Of a stretch of DNA of 64,000 bases, positions 1 to 8,734 are shown piece by piece. Every line of letters begins with the position of its first letter. Positions within the stretch are counted from its first letter, which is position 1. The notes below the pieces were generated by a model, which saw nothing but the letters and a program-made list of their open reading frames with translations, was not told where the DNA came from and ran no database searches. The position numbers and the translations under genes were made by a program. The stretch is from Azospirillum halopraeferens DSM 3675 (GTDB lineage Bacteria; Pseudomonadota; Alphaproteobacteria; Azospirillales; Azospirillaceae), in assembly GCF_000429625.1 (NCBI RefSeq), contig NZ_AUCF01000020.1, forward strand, positions 1-64,000. Reading direction: 5' to 3'.

Positions 1-102
1 TCAAGATGCGACTTGCGAACGACCCGACAATCCAATCCACTCCCGTGAACCGGACCACAGTGCCCATCCGCCTGCGCATCCCTTCTCACAACACGGTATT
101 CA

Positions 103-115
103 GTTTTCAAAGATC
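103..115 (-). promoter_or_regulatory. boxA-like rrn antitermination site
   Basis: The minus strand reads GATCTTTGAAAAC, a close match to the boxA element bound by NusB/NusE in rRNA leaders. It lies about 220 nt after the predicted start of transcription and about 100 nt before the expected 16S start. Confidence 0.7.
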
Positions 116-212
116 CCGCAGCCCCGCAACCGGAACCGCAACGGCCTCGCCCGCCTCGCAGAGAGGCCGGCAGCGCGCCGTGATGTCATCTGGTGCGGTT
201 CGGAGACAAAAA

Positions 213-237
213 GCGCAACGCCGAACCGGCGTTGCTT
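213..237 (-). terminator. Terminator-like hairpin inside the rrn leader
   Basis: A perfect 8-bp stem (GCAACGCC / GGCGTTGC) with a 5-nt loop is followed on the minus strand by GCTTTTTG. This has the form of an intrinsic terminator. It sits between the rrn promoter and boxA, so it may attenuate transcription or be a leader processing structure. Confidence 0.5.
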
Positions 238-331
238 CGTCGACCTCGCGGCCGCCGCATCACCTCTCGAACCTCTGGGCTCATCACCCGTCCAACCCGC
301 CGGCCAACCGGCCACCGCGTCGGTGGAGCGG

Positions 332-361
332 TTTATAGGTCCCTCCCCACCGACCGCGCAA
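332..361 (-). promoter_or_regulatory. rRNA operon promoter
   Basis: On the minus strand TTGCGC (361-356) is separated by 18 nt from a TATAAA box (337-332), with an A/T-rich stretch just upstream (AAAAAAGCG, and CAAAAATTC further on) that could act as an UP element. Spacing and sequence fit the strong sigma-70-type rrn promoters of alphaproteobacteria. Transcription would start near base 325 and run leftward into the leader. Confidence 0.7.
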
Positions 362-629
362 GCGCTTTTTTGCCGTGGGGTGAAGAATTTTTGACGGGCA
401 CCCGGCGCGTCGATGGTGGTAGGGAGTCGGCAGCACCGCCCGCAAGGTCAGAAACGGGTCTTGTGGATGGTACTTACAGTCCGCCGTTCGCATGCGGCGC
501 CGTTGTCGGTTGACTCCGTCAATACCGGCGCGCATGGTCCATCGAAGAGACGCTGAACAAGGATGCACCGGCCGGGCGTTGCGCGCGACGGTTCTGCATG
601 GTTTGAGCACGAAGATAGGGAGGAAGCCG

Positions 630-2147
630 GTGCGATTGAGGGACGTCTGCCTTCCCGCTCTTGCGTTGTGTGCCGCCGGAGCTGCCGGCTTCCTGGTACC
701 CGCCGCTTTTCCGTCCGCCAGCGCGGCGGACCGCTCCGCCGCCCCTCCCGCCTTCATCCTGCCCCCGGTCAAGCCGGAGATCCCCGGCTCGTCGGCCGAC
801 GGTCCCGCCGCTGTCGGCGGCGGTGAGGAGGCTGCCGCCGGCGGTGAGGAGATCGCCGCCGAGGTGGTGCCGGCGGCGGCCGTACCGGACGGCGACGACA
901 CACCCGTCACTCCGGCGGTGCTGGTCACCGCCGACCCGCCTGCCGCCACCGTATCCGGCGAAGACGCCGACAGCGACGCAGAATCCAATCTCGACCGCCG
1001 GGTGTTCCTGGTCAGCCGGGGCGACACGCTGCTGAACCTCCTGGTCGGCGCCTCCGTGCCGCGCACCGAGGCGGCGGGGGCCATCCGGGCGTTGCGGGAG
1101 GTGTACGACCCCCGCAGCCTCCAGGTGGGCCAGCAGGTCACCGTGCTGTTCGAGCCGCGCCGCGGCGGTGCCCGGCAGTTCGTCGGGCTGGAGCTGGAGC
1201 CGGACGTGGTCCGCTCGGTCACCGTGGCACGAACCGGCGATTCGGGCTTCGAATCGGCCGAGGTGGAACGGGCGGTGGAGCGGCGCCGGGTCGGTGCGGC
1301 GGCCGAGGTCCGCTCCAGCCTGTTCGAGGCCGGTTCCGCCGCCGGAGTCCCGGTATCCGTGATGATGGCGGTGATCCGTCTCTATTCCCACGAGATCGAT
1401 TTCCAGCGCGACCTGCAGCCCGGCGACCGCTTCGAGGTGCTGTTCGAACGGATGGTGACCGACGACGGCCGCGTCGCCGGGGACGGGGACGTGCTGTACG
1501 CCTCGCTGGTGCTGAGCGGCAAGGAAAGGCCGATGTACCGGTTCAAGACGCGGGACGGCCGCGTCGATTATTATGACCGCGACGGGGCCAGCATCCGCCG
1601 GGCCCTGCTGCGCACACCCATTGACGGCGCCCGGATTACCTCCGGCTTCGGCATGCGCCGGCATCCGATCCTGGGCTTCAGCAAGATGCACCAGGGGATG
1701 GACTTCGGCGCCCCGACGGGCACCCCCATTTACGCCGCCGGCAACGGGGTGGTGGAGGAGGTCGGTGTCAAGGGCGCCTACGGCAACTATATCCGCATCC
1801 GCCACAATTCCGAGATGGCCACCGCCTATGCCCATCTCAGCCGGTTCGCCGGCAACGTCCGGCGCGGCGGGCGGGTGCAGCAGGGCGAGGTGATCGGCTA
1901 TGTGGGCTCGACCGGCCGGTCGACGGGACCGCACCTGCACTATGAGGTGCTGCGCCACAACCGGCAGGTCAATCCGGCCAGCGTCGACCTGCCGACCGGC
2001 GAGAAGCTGGACGGCCGCGACCTGCGCGATTTCCTGCAAACGGCGAAGGCGCTCGACCGGGCGTTCGAGGAGTCGAAGCAGGGTCTCCAGCTCGCCCGCA
2101 CCCCGGCGGTCGAGGACAAGGGCTGCACCAACGAGACCGCCTGCTGA
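630..2147 (+). CDS. M23 family metallopeptidase (murein endopeptidase-like)
   Basis: A 505-aa exported protein, probably acting on periplasmic peptidoglycan cross-links. The GTG at 630 is chosen because AGGGAGGA precedes it at 617-624 and the protein then opens with a hydrophobic signal segment; an in-frame ATG at 492 lacks this support. A long Pro/Ala/Glu-rich linker (about residues 33-115) leads to a LysM/OapA-like segment (VFLVSRGDTLLNLL). The C-terminal M23 domain carries the zinc ligands H354 and D358 (HQGMD) and the HLHYE motif with H435 and H437. Length and layout resemble the MepM/NlpD-type family. It is transcribed away from the rrn promoter and appears monocistronic. The natural substrate is inferred from the family. 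Confidence 0.9.
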   Translation: MRLRDVCLPALALCAAGAAGFLVPAAFPSASAADRSAAPPAFILPPVKPEIPGSSADGPAAVGGGEEAAAGGEEIAAEVVPAAAVPDGDDTPVTPAVLVTADPPAATVSGEDADSDAESNLDRRVFLVSRGDTLLNLLVGASVPRTEAAGAIRALREVYDPRSLQVGQQVTVLFEPRRGGARQFVGLELEPDVVRSVTVARTGDSGFESAEVERAVERRRVGAAAEVRSSLFEAGSAAGVPVSVMMAVIRLYSHEIDFQRDLQPGDRFEVLFERMVTDDGRVAGDGDVLYASLVLSGKERPMYRFKTRDGRVDYYDRDGASIRRALLRTPIDGARITSGFGMRRHPILGFSKMHQGMDFGAPTGTPIYAAGNGVVEEVGVKGAYGNYIRIRHNSEMATAYAHLSRFAGNVRRGGRVQQGEVIGYVGSTGRSTGPHLHYEVLRHNRQVNPASVDLPTGEKLDGRDLRDFLQTAKALDRAFEESKQGLQLARTPAVEDKGCTNETAC

Positions 2148-2171
2148 CCGTCACCCTTACGGGTGCAGCGT

Positions 2172-2345
2172 TTATTGGCGCAGCATCCGCCGGATGGCGT
2201 CGGCAAGGATCTGAAGCCCCTTGTCGTCGTCCTGCGCCAGTTTCTGCAGGCGTTCGCGCATGCGCTGCACGTTGGAACTCTTGGCAGAGGCGCGCTCGAT
2301 GGCGAGGTTCGCCTCCTCGGGCTTCATCATCTCATCGTCGGCCAT
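2172..2345 (-). CDS. Small conserved-looking hypothetical protein
   Basis: A 57-aa charged, probably helical soluble protein beginning MADDEMMKPEEANLAI, with an AGGGAGA ribosome site six bases upstream. It has no signal peptide, membrane segment or recognised motif; the second half is rich in Arg, Lys and Asp. It follows the acyltransferase-like gene and motA on the same strand, 78 bp downstream, so it may be the last gene of that operon and perhaps motility-linked. I do not recognise a family. Confidence 0.65.
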   Translation of the reverse strand: MADDEMMKPEEANLAIERASAKSSNVQRMRERLQKLAQDDDKGLQILADAIRRMLRQ

Positions 2346-2423
2346 GGCGGTCTCCCTGCTGAACGCCCCATCGTGATCCTTCCCGCCGCCGCCCGCAACG
2401 GGCGCCGGCGCGGCCCGTCGGTG

Positions 2424-3374
2424 TTACCGGTACAGGCCGACGGTTTCCGTCGCCTCGCCGCCGGTGCCCAGCTTGAACTCGGTCACGCCGGGGGCGGTGT
2501 CCGGATTGATGCCGCCGAGGTCGAGCCAGCGGAAGCCCCGCTGGCGCAGAGCCCCCATCGATTCCCAGAGAACCAGGCGCATGGCGCTGGTCTTGCGCCC
2601 GACGTCGTCGGACCAGCCGAGCTGATAGGTGGCGGTGGTCCCGTGCCCCAGGAACAGCGCCGACGACACCGGCTTGCCACCCTTCAGGGCCGCCGTCATC
2701 AGCACCCCGTCGTCGGTGTGCAGGGCGTTGCGCAGCCGCACCACAAGGGGGCCGGACATCTCGCGGTACTGCTTGACGCGCGCCTGGTCGTGCTCCTGCT
2801 TGACCAGCCAGGGCAGGTTCTTCGCCTCCGGGTCAAGGTCGAGGGTCAGCCCCGCCTTGCGGGCGCCCTTCAGCGCCTGCCGCCACCCGCGGGACAGGGC
2901 CGCGCCCAGTTCCTCGTCGCTGCGGGTCAGATCGATCCACACCGTGCGGTAGCCGGGCCCCACCTTGCGGAAGCCGCAGCGCACCATCAGCTCCGCCGTC
3001 ATGTCCGACGCCGGCAGTTCCGGCAGGAAGCTCAGGCGGCTCAACGGGTTGTCCGGGCATTCCCGGCGCAGCAGCCGCAGCACCGCCTCCAGGACCGCCG
3101 GCTCCGGCGGGCCGTCGAACCACAGAGGGCCGCGGTGAAGCCGGCGCTGCACGAACAGCTTCAGGGCGCGGCGTTCCAGGACCTGCAGCATGCCGATGGG
3201 GGTGCCGTCGCGCTCGATCATCCCCAGGCGCGGCACATGGCCATGGGTCCGGCCCATGGCCCGGGCGTAGCCGAAGCACTGGGTCAGGGTCGAACGCTCG
3301 ATCCGCGCGAAGGCGGCGCTCCAATCGCCGAGCGTGCCGTCGTTCCAGACGATGCGGACGGAGGGTGCGGTCAT
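2424..3374 (-). CDS. GNAT/FemAB-like acyltransferase
   Basis: A 316-aa soluble protein with the layout of the FemAB/BioF2-like GNAT superfamily: an N-terminal half resembling a degenerate acetyltransferase fold and a C-terminal half with TAALKGGKPVSSALFLGHG and LGGINPDTAPGVTEFK, typical of the peptidyl or acyl transfer branch. Such proteins move acyl or aminoacyl groups onto cell-surface or small-molecule acceptors; the acceptor cannot be told from sequence. The start ATG (3374) lies 5 bp after the motA stop, so the two are cotranscribed and probably coupled. Pairing with motA is unusual, and no motB is present. Confidence 0.78.
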   Translation of the reverse strand: MTAPSVRIVWNDGTLGDWSAAFARIERSTLTQCFGYARAMGRTHGHVPRLGMIERDGTPIGMLQVLERRALKLFVQRRLHRGPLWFDGPPEPAVLEAVLRLLRRECPDNPLSRLSFLPELPASDMTAELMVRCGFRKVGPGYRTVWIDLTRSDEELGAALSRGWRQALKGARKAGLTLDLDPEAKNLPWLVKQEHDQARVKQYREMSGPLVVRLRNALHTDDGVLMTAALKGGKPVSSALFLGHGTTATYQLGWSDDVGRKTSAMRLVLWESMGALRQRGFRWLDLGGINPDTAPGVTEFKLGTGGEATETVGLYR

Positions 3375-3379
3375 CACGC

Positions 3380-4240
3380 CTACGCCGGCGGCAGGGCCGC
3401 CGTCGCCTCTTCCACCTGGGCGAACGTTGGTCGGTATTCCGGTTCCAGCACGTTTCGTGCGTATTCCACGGAAATCGCCGGTGCGTAGCCCGAGAGGTGG
3501 GCGAGAAGACCGGTCTTCATGCACTGATAGTATTTGGTCTCGGCGTGGTACACGGCCTTCAGGCCGGCGGCCATCGGGCCGAAGAAGCCATACGCGAACA
3601 GCACGCCGGAGAAGGTCCCCACGAGGGCGGCGCCGATCAGCTTGCCCAGCACTTCCGGCGGTTCGGTGATGGAGCCCATGGTGTGGATCACGCCCAGCAC
3701 GGCGGCGACAATGCCCAGCGCCGGCACGCCGTCGGCGACGGTCTGAATGGCGTCGGAGACGCGCTGGTGCTCGTGGTGGATGGTTTCGATGTCCTCCTCC
3801 ATCAGATCGACCAGCTCGTGCGGGTTGTCGGCCCCCAGCGACATCAGGCGGAGATACGTGCACAGGAAGGTGATGGCGTGATGATCGCTGTAGAATTTCG
3901 GGAACTGCTGGAACAGGGGTGAGTCCTCGGGCTTCTCGATGTGCTGCTCGAGCGCCAGCAAACCCTTGGTCTTCGCGATCTTGAAGACCTGGTACATCAT
4001 GGTGAGCAGTTCGAGAAAATCATCCTTCTTGTACTTCGGTCCCTTGAACAGGTGGCCGATTTCCTTGCCGGTGTGGCTGATGACGCCCTTGGGGTTGGCG
4101 ATGAAGAAGGCACCGGCGGCGGCGCCGAGGATGATCAGGTATTCGAACGGCTGCCACAGCACCCCCAGGTGACCGCCGGCCATCGCGTACCCGCCGAACA
4201 CGCTGAAGATCACGATGCCGAAGCCGATCATGACGAACAT
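3380..4240 (-). CDS. motA: Flagellar motor stator protein MotA
   Basis: A 286-aa inner-membrane protein of normal MotA length, part of the MotA5MotB2 proton-driven stator. Membrane segments are visible near the N-terminus (MFVMIGFGIVIFSVFGGY), around residue 35, and as the pair GVPALGIVAAVLGVIHTMG and LIGAALVGTFSGVLFAYGFF, the region that contains the conserved prolines and lines the ion channel. ATG 4240 is chosen because it gives the canonical MFV start; longer frames add a non-conserved tail. A degenerate CtrA-type box lies 85-100 bp upstream, consistent with cell-cycle or motility control. motB is not adjacent, so it must be elsewhere. Confidence 0.94.
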   Translation of the reverse strand: MFVMIGFGIVIFSVFGGYAMAGGHLGVLWQPFEYLIILGAAAGAFFIANPKGVISHTGKEIGHLFKGPKYKKDDFLELLTMMYQVFKIAKTKGLLALEQHIEKPEDSPLFQQFPKFYSDHHAITFLCTYLRLMSLGADNPHELVDLMEEDIETIHHEHQRVSDAIQTVADGVPALGIVAAVLGVIHTMGSITEPPEVLGKLIGAALVGTFSGVLFAYGFFGPMAAGLKAVYHAETKYYQCMKTGLLAHLSGYAPAISVEYARNVLEPEYRPTFAQVEEATAALPPA

Positions 4241-4324
4241 GGTAGAGAACTCCCAGCGGCTTGCTCCGGCTCGACGGTGTCGCACACGCAACCCCGCACC
4301 CGCGGCACCATGGACCACAAAACC

Positions 4325-4339
4325 CTAAGATTTGTGTAA
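4325..4339 (-). promoter_or_regulatory. Degenerate CtrA-type box upstream of motA
   Basis: The minus strand reads TTAC-N7-TTAG, one mismatch in each half from the CtrA consensus TTAA-N7-TTAA with the correct 7-bp spacer, 85-100 bp before the motA start. CtrA control of motility genes is well known in alphaproteobacteria; the match here is imperfect. Confidence 0.4.
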
Positions 4340-4432
4340 ACTTGGCAGGACATCGGGCCCGCCGACCGGCGGGCGCGGCGGATTCTAGCCACCGCGCGGG
4401 GGGCTGTCACGAAAGGAGTAGGCGGCCCCGCC

Positions 4433-6403
4433 CTACCGGGCGAAGAAATACTGGAACGGGTTGGTCGGTCCGGGCGTCGGATAGATCCAGGCATCCATCA
4501 TGAAGGACGGCACGTTGCGAAAGTCCTCGCGGACCAGGCCATAGCCGGCGGGTGGCAGGGAGAAGCCGATCAGGAAGAACTCGTCGGCGGCGATGTCGAG
4601 AATGCCGTGCATCAGCCGGACCTGCTCGTCCGGATCCATGGTCTGCCGGATGCGGCGGTAGAGGTCGATTTGCCGCAGCACCGGCTCCGGCGGGGTTTCG
4701 GCCAGGCCGCTGCCCCGCCCTTCCAGCCAGTGCACCCACGCCAGCCCGAACACCGAATCGTCGGTCGCGGGCATGAAGGGGTGCGGTTCGATCAGGGGGT
4801 CGATGCCGCCGTCGGTGGCGGCCGTGGTCATGTCGAAGGCGATCTCCTCGCGCGCATGGTTGACGACGCCGCGCTCGCGCGCGGTCACCCGCGCGTCGAT
4901 GCCGATGGCGCGCCAGTCGGCGGCGGCCAGGGTGGCGATCTCCACGAAACGGGCGCGGTCGCTGCGCACCAGGATCTCGAACCCCACCCGCTCGCCGTCG
5001 GGGCGCAGTCGGAACCCCTCGGCGTCGCGCCGGGCCAGGCCCAGGGCGTCCAGGGCGGCACCGGCCGCCGCGGGGTCGTAGGCAAGATGCTGGCGTGCCA
5101 GCCGCTCGTGATAGAAACGGGATTCCGGCCGGGGCGCCGGCTGATAGGCCTCCCCGTCGCCGCCGAAGACCCCGGCGACGATGGCAGCGCGGTCGACCGC
5201 CTGCGACAGGGCGACACGGAAGGCGCGCTCGCCGAACAGCGCCCGCTTCGCCGGGTCGCGGTGGGTGAGGTTGAGCCCCAGGGCCAGCGTGTTGTTCTCC
5301 GCCGACAGGGTCCGGAACGTGCGGTACCCGCCCGCCTCCAGGATGGCCGGCAGGGCGTCGCGCGGGATGCTCGCCTGTATGTTGCGGGTCTGCATGTCGA
5401 TGCGCCCCTGTTCCACCAGCGCCCGCAGGCCGGCGGGCTTGTCGACGTGCTGCACCACCAGCTCGTCCACATAGGGCAGTTGCTGGCCGGCCGGATCGAT
5501 CTTCCAGTAATAGGGGTTCCGGCGCAGCACGAAGCGCGGCGGCTGCCCGTCCTCCCAGCGGTCGATCACCCAGGCGGCCAGCGTCGGCACCGGCTCCGCC
5601 GCCAGGCTCTGCGCGCCCGCCTCGACCGGCCGGCGCAGCATGGCCGCGGTGCTCGACACGTAATGGTCCACATGGGCCTTCAGCCGGAACAGTTCCGCCG
5701 CGGTGCGCACGCCGGCGGCGGCGATCTCCCCCGCGATGCCGTCGGGGTTGTGGCGGGGATGGAACCGCGCCAGCGCATGCCGGGGGAAATCGGTCGGCCC
5801 CTTGGTGTCGTAGGCCGAGGCAAGGCGCGCCAGGAAGGTGCTGTGCGGCGTCCGGAAGACGAAGCGCACGGTGTGGGGATCGGGCGCCGTCACCCGGCCG
5901 ACCTCGCCGCCGCTGGACATCCAGCCCATGTGGCGGGGAGACAGGTCGGGATCGGTCAGCACGTCCTCGTACCAGAACAGCACGTCGGCCGCCGTGAAGG
6001 GATGGCCGTCGGACCAGCGCATGCCGGGGCGCAGGCGAAAGGTGAACTCGGTGGCGTCGGCGTTCACCTCGAAGGACTGGGCGATGTTGGGCACCACCCG
6101 GCGCCAGGCGGGGTCCCAGCGGACCAGATGCTCGTACCCGACGGTGCGGTAGATCAGCAGGGCGTCGCCGTTGCCGATCATGCCCATCCGCCAGGAGCCG
6201 CCGTAACGGCCGATCTCCTCCACCGGCTGCACCAGCAGCGGCGTACGCGGAAGCCGCTCGGCCACCGGCGGCAGCGTGCCGTCCGCCACCGCGCCGGCCA
6301 GCACCGGCGAATCCTTGTAGAGGGGCTGCGCCGCGGCGGTCCCGCACCACACGGCCGCGGCGATGGCCAGCACCAACGACACTCCGCGGCTCGCCCGATG
6401 CAT
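4433..6403 (-). CDS. ABC transporter substrate-binding protein, peptide/opine type (SBP_bac_5)
   Basis: A 656-aa periplasmic binding protein with an N-terminal signal peptide (MHRASRGVSLVLAIAAAVWC, cleavage near TAAAQP). Family 5 solute-binding features are clear: a YGGSWR segment, FRLRPGMRWSDGHPFTAADV, and ALSQAVDRAAIV. It is longer than DppA/OppA (about 540 aa), like the large alphaproteobacterial subgroup. ATG 6403 is used because GGAGGGGG stands 5 bp upstream. No permease or ATPase gene is adjacent, so it is an orphan; the only related transporter genes in the window are the degenerate set at 56.6-59.7 kb. The ligand is unknown, probably a peptide, opine or oligosaccharide. Confidence 0.88.
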   Translation of the reverse strand: MHRASRGVSLVLAIAAAVWCGTAAAQPLYKDSPVLAGAVADGTLPPVAERLPRTPLLVQPVEEIGRYGGSWRMGMIGNGDALLIYRTVGYEHLVRWDPAWRRVVPNIAQSFEVNADATEFTFRLRPGMRWSDGHPFTAADVLFWYEDVLTDPDLSPRHMGWMSSGGEVGRVTAPDPHTVRFVFRTPHSTFLARLASAYDTKGPTDFPRHALARFHPRHNPDGIAGEIAAAGVRTAAELFRLKAHVDHYVSSTAAMLRRPVEAGAQSLAAEPVPTLAAWVIDRWEDGQPPRFVLRRNPYYWKIDPAGQQLPYVDELVVQHVDKPAGLRALVEQGRIDMQTRNIQASIPRDALPAILEAGGYRTFRTLSAENNTLALGLNLTHRDPAKRALFGERAFRVALSQAVDRAAIVAGVFGGDGEAYQPAPRPESRFYHERLARQHLAYDPAAAGAALDALGLARRDAEGFRLRPDGERVGFEILVRSDRARFVEIATLAAADWRAIGIDARVTARERGVVNHAREEIAFDMTTAATDGGIDPLIEPHPFMPATDDSVFGLAWVHWLEGRGSGLAETPPEPVLRQIDLYRRIRQTMDPDEQVRLMHGILDIAADEFFLIGFSLPPAGYGLVREDFRNVPSFMMDAWIYPTPGPTNPFQYFFAR

Positions 6404-6535
6404 GCTTTCCCCCTCCATACGGTGCCGACCGTACGCCCGGCCGGTGCGGTTGCAGAACGGCCCGCCGTACGGCACATACGGGAGTATAGGGGTAACACGA
6501 ACGGCGCTCGAAGGGAAACACCGCCGTCACGGACA

Positions 6536-6565
6536 ACGGCGGGCCACCCGAAGATGGCCCGCCGT
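6536..6565. terminator. Hairpin between pckG and the binding-protein gene
   Basis: A perfect 11-bp inverted repeat (ACGGCGGGCCA / TGGCCCGCCGT) with an 8-nt loop lies 47 bp after the pckG stop. It has no T-tract on either strand, so it is either a weak terminator or an mRNA-stabilising structure. Confidence 0.5.
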
Positions 6566-6611
6566 GCCGTTGAGCGTGGTATCGCCCTGCGTGAAGCGGT
6601 GCGTGGTGCCG

Positions 6612-8435
6612 TCAGCCGGCCCGCACCACTTCGGGCGCCGTCTCCAGCCGGGCCAGCAGCGCCGTGCGCTCCTGCTCGAACTCATCGGGCAGGTGCTTGC
6701 CGAACCGGGCGAAGAAGTCGGCCTGGTCTTCGGCCTCGGCCCTCGCCTCGTCGGTGTTGATGTCCATGATGCGATGGAACTGGTCTTCCGTGAAGTCCAG
6801 ACCGTTCCAGTTGATGTCCCGGTAATGGGGCATGTAGCCGAACGGACTTTCCACCGGCGCGGCGGCGCGGCCGCGCACGCGGTCGACGATCCACTTCAGG
6901 ACCCGCATGTTGTCGCCGAATCCCGGCCAGGCGAATTTGCCGTTCTCGTCCCGGCGGAACCAGTTGACGCGATAGATCCGGGGCAGGTCCTTCACCTTGC
7001 CCTCGAAGCTCAGCCAATGGTTCCAGTAATCGCCCATGTTGTAGCCGCAGAACGGCAGCATGGCGAAGGGATCACGGCGGATGGCGGCCTGGCCGACGGC
7101 GGCGGCGGTGGCTTCCGAACCCATGGTGGCCGCCCAGTACACGCCCTCGCGCCAGGTCTTCGCCTCGAACACCAGGGGGAAGGTCCGGGACAGCCGGCCG
7201 CCGAAGATGAAGGCCGAAATCGGCACGCCGGCCGGGTCCTCCCACGCGGGGTCGATGGACGGGCACTGGCTGGCCGGCGCGGTGAAGCGCGAGTTGGGAT
7301 GCGCCGCGGGGCGGCCGCTGGCGGGCGTCCAGTCGTTGCCCTGCCAGTCGATCAGGTGCGCCGGCGGCTCGTCGGTCAGGCCCTCCCACCAGACGTCGCC
7401 GTCATCGGTCAGCGCCACATTGGTGAAGATGCAGTTGGCGTGCAGCGTCTTCAGGGCGTTGGGGTTGGACTTCAGGCCGGTGCCCGGCGCCACGCCGAAG
7501 AAGCCGGCCTCCGGGTTGATGGCGCGCAGGGTGCCGTCGGGCTGCGGCTTGATCCAGGCGATGTCGTCGCCGATGGTGCGGACCTTCCAGCCCTCGAAGC
7601 CCTCGGGCGGCACCAGCATGGCGAAGTTGGTCTTGCCGCAGGCGGACGGAAAGGCGGCGCCGACGTAGGTCTTCTCGCCCTCCGGGCTCTCGACGCCGAG
7701 GATCAGCATGTGCTCGGCCAGCCAGCCCTGCTCGCGGCCCATGGAGGAGGCGATGCGCAGGGCGAAGCACTTCTTGCCGAGCAGGGCGTTGCCGCCGTAA
7801 CCCGAACCGTAGGAGACGATGGCGTGCTCCTCGGGGAAGTGGACGATGTACTTGTGCTCGGCGTTGCACGGCCAGGCCACGTCCTTCTGCCCCTCGGCCA
7901 GCGGCATGCCAACCGAGTGCAGGCACGGGACGAAATCGGAATCACCCAGCTCGTCCAGCACCTTCTGGCCCATGCGGGTCATCAGGCGCATGTTGACCGC
8001 GACATAGGGGCTGTCGGAGATCTGCACGCCGATGTGCGAGATGGGCGAGCCCAGCGGCCCCATGCTGAAGGGCACCACGTACATGGTGCGGCCGCGCATG
8101 CACCCGTCGAAGAGGCCGTCCAGCTTGGCCTTCATCTCCGCCGGGTCCATCCAGTTGTTGGTGGGGCCGGCCTCTTCCTTCGTCTTCGTGCAGATGAAGG
8201 TGCGGTCCTCGACCCGCGCCACGTCACCGGCGTCGGAGCGGCAGAGGAACGAGTTCGGCCGCTTCGCCGCGTTCAGCCGGATGAAGGTGCCGGAGGCCAC
8301 CATCTCGGCGCACAGGCGGTCGTATTCCTCCTGCGAGCCGTCGCACCAGTGAACCCGCTCCGGCTTGCATTTGGTCGCGATCTCCTCGACCCAGTCCAGG
8401 AGCTTCTTGTTCCTCGTGCGAGTCAGTCCAGTCAT
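6612..8435 (-). CDS. pckG: Phosphoenolpyruvate carboxykinase (GTP)
   Basis: Converts oxaloacetate and GTP to phosphoenolpyruvate, GDP and CO2, the first step of gluconeogenesis from C4 acids, in the cytoplasm. The 607-aa protein has the normal length of the GTP-dependent family and its P-loop signature FPSACGKTN (about residues 262-270), whose cysteine is the hyper-reactive residue typical of GTP-PEPCK. Other family blocks are [10 protein letters not shown] and [20 protein letters not shown] 8435 has AGAGGA upstream. The gene stands alone behind a 299-bp upstream gap. The GTP form is less usual than ATP-type PckA in alphaproteobacteria. Together with acs in this window it suggests growth on acetate or organic acids. 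Confidence 0.96.
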   Translation of the reverse strand: MTGLTRTRNKKLLDWVEEIATKCKPERVHWCDGSQEEYDRLCAEMVASGTFIRLNAAKRPNSFLCRSDAGDVARVEDRTFICTKTKEEAGPTNNWMDPAEMKAKLDGLFDGCMRGRTMYVVPFSMGPLGSPISHIGVQISDSPYVAVNMRLMTRMGQKVLDELGDSDFVPCLHSVGMPLAEGQKDVAWPCNAEHKYIVHFPEEHAIVSYGSGYGGNALLGKKCFALRIASSMGREQGWLAEHMLILGVESPEGEKTYVGAAFPSACGKTNFAMLVPPEGFEGWKVRTIGDDIAWIKPQPDGTLRAINPEAGFFGVAPGTGLKSNPNALKTLHANCIFTNVALTDDGDVWWEGLTDEPPAHLIDWQGNDWTPASGRPAAHPNSRFTAPASQCPSIDPAWEDPAGVPISAFIFGGRLSRTFPLVFEAKTWREGVYWAATMGSEATAAAVGQAAIRRDPFAMLPFCGYNMGDYWNHWLSFEGKVKDLPRIYRVNWFRRDENGKFAWPGFGDNMRVLKWIVDRVRGRAAAPVESPFGYMPHYRDINWNGLDFTEDQFHRIMDINTDEARAEAEDQADFFARFGKHLPDEFEQERTALLARLETAPEVVRAG

Positions 8436-8734
8436 AGCGTCCTCTTCCACGTGTCCCGCCGGCTCCGGCGCGCCCCGTCCCGTGGGCGTCCCGGTTGCCC
8501 GGGTGCAGCCGGGCGGGATTCTTGCTTGGTTGCGCGGCCCCGTCCGGGACCGCCTCGGTCGACCCGATCCGGCGTGCGCCACGCCGGACCGAACATCACA
8601 CCCCGGCGCGGACTCGCGACGGTGGCGGCGCCGCGGGCGCTGCCCTCGGAAGGCGCCGCCCGGCGCGGGCTTGCCGCGGGCGGATCATGGTCGGTCCGGA
8701 ATGCTGCACGGTCAGTTCTCCTGGTTGCTTCTTG
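8436..8734. other. Intergenic region upstream of pckG
   Basis: No gene is supported in this 299-bp gap. It must contain the pckG promoter, but no clear -35/-10 pair or operator was recognised. A 38-codon minus-strand frame beginning GTG near 8711 after AGGAGA could be a leader peptide; the evidence is weak. Confidence 0.4.

Larger units (their letters stand above)
1..325 (-). other. rRNA operon 5' leader (upstream of 16S rRNA)
   Basis: Read on the minus strand this stretch ends in GGGATCTTTGAAAAC, then AGAAGGGATGCGCAGGCGG, and at base 1 in CATCTTGA. That order (boxA-like antiterminator, the conserved leader block found upstream of alphaproteobacterial 16S genes, then the ..TTGA that precedes GAGTTTGATC) marks an rrn leader. 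The mature 16S rRNA should begin within the last few bases or just beyond base 1. No protein-coding gene is supported here: the short reading frames lack ribosome sites and recognisable products. The 16S gene itself is not visible, so the assignment rests on the leader and promoter. Confidence 0.82.

Noticed and set aside
2163..3488. Long plus-strand open frame of 441 codons
   Set aside because: It is antisense to the acyltransferase-like gene and the end of motA, with shadow composition (Arg/His/Ala/Gln-rich) and no ribosome site or motif.
4357..4374. 7-bp hairpin between the binding-protein gene and motA
   Set aside because: Small GC stem without a T-tract on either strand; not convincing as a terminator.
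4607..6760. Plus-strand open frame of 717 codons
   Set aside because: Antisense to the binding-protein gene; a consequence of GC-rich codon bias, with no recognisable domain.
8596..8711. Possible leader peptide upstream of pckG (GTG after AGGAGA)
   Set aside because: Arg/Ala/Pro-rich 38-codon frame with no conserved feature and no attenuator hairpin; not enough to call a gene.
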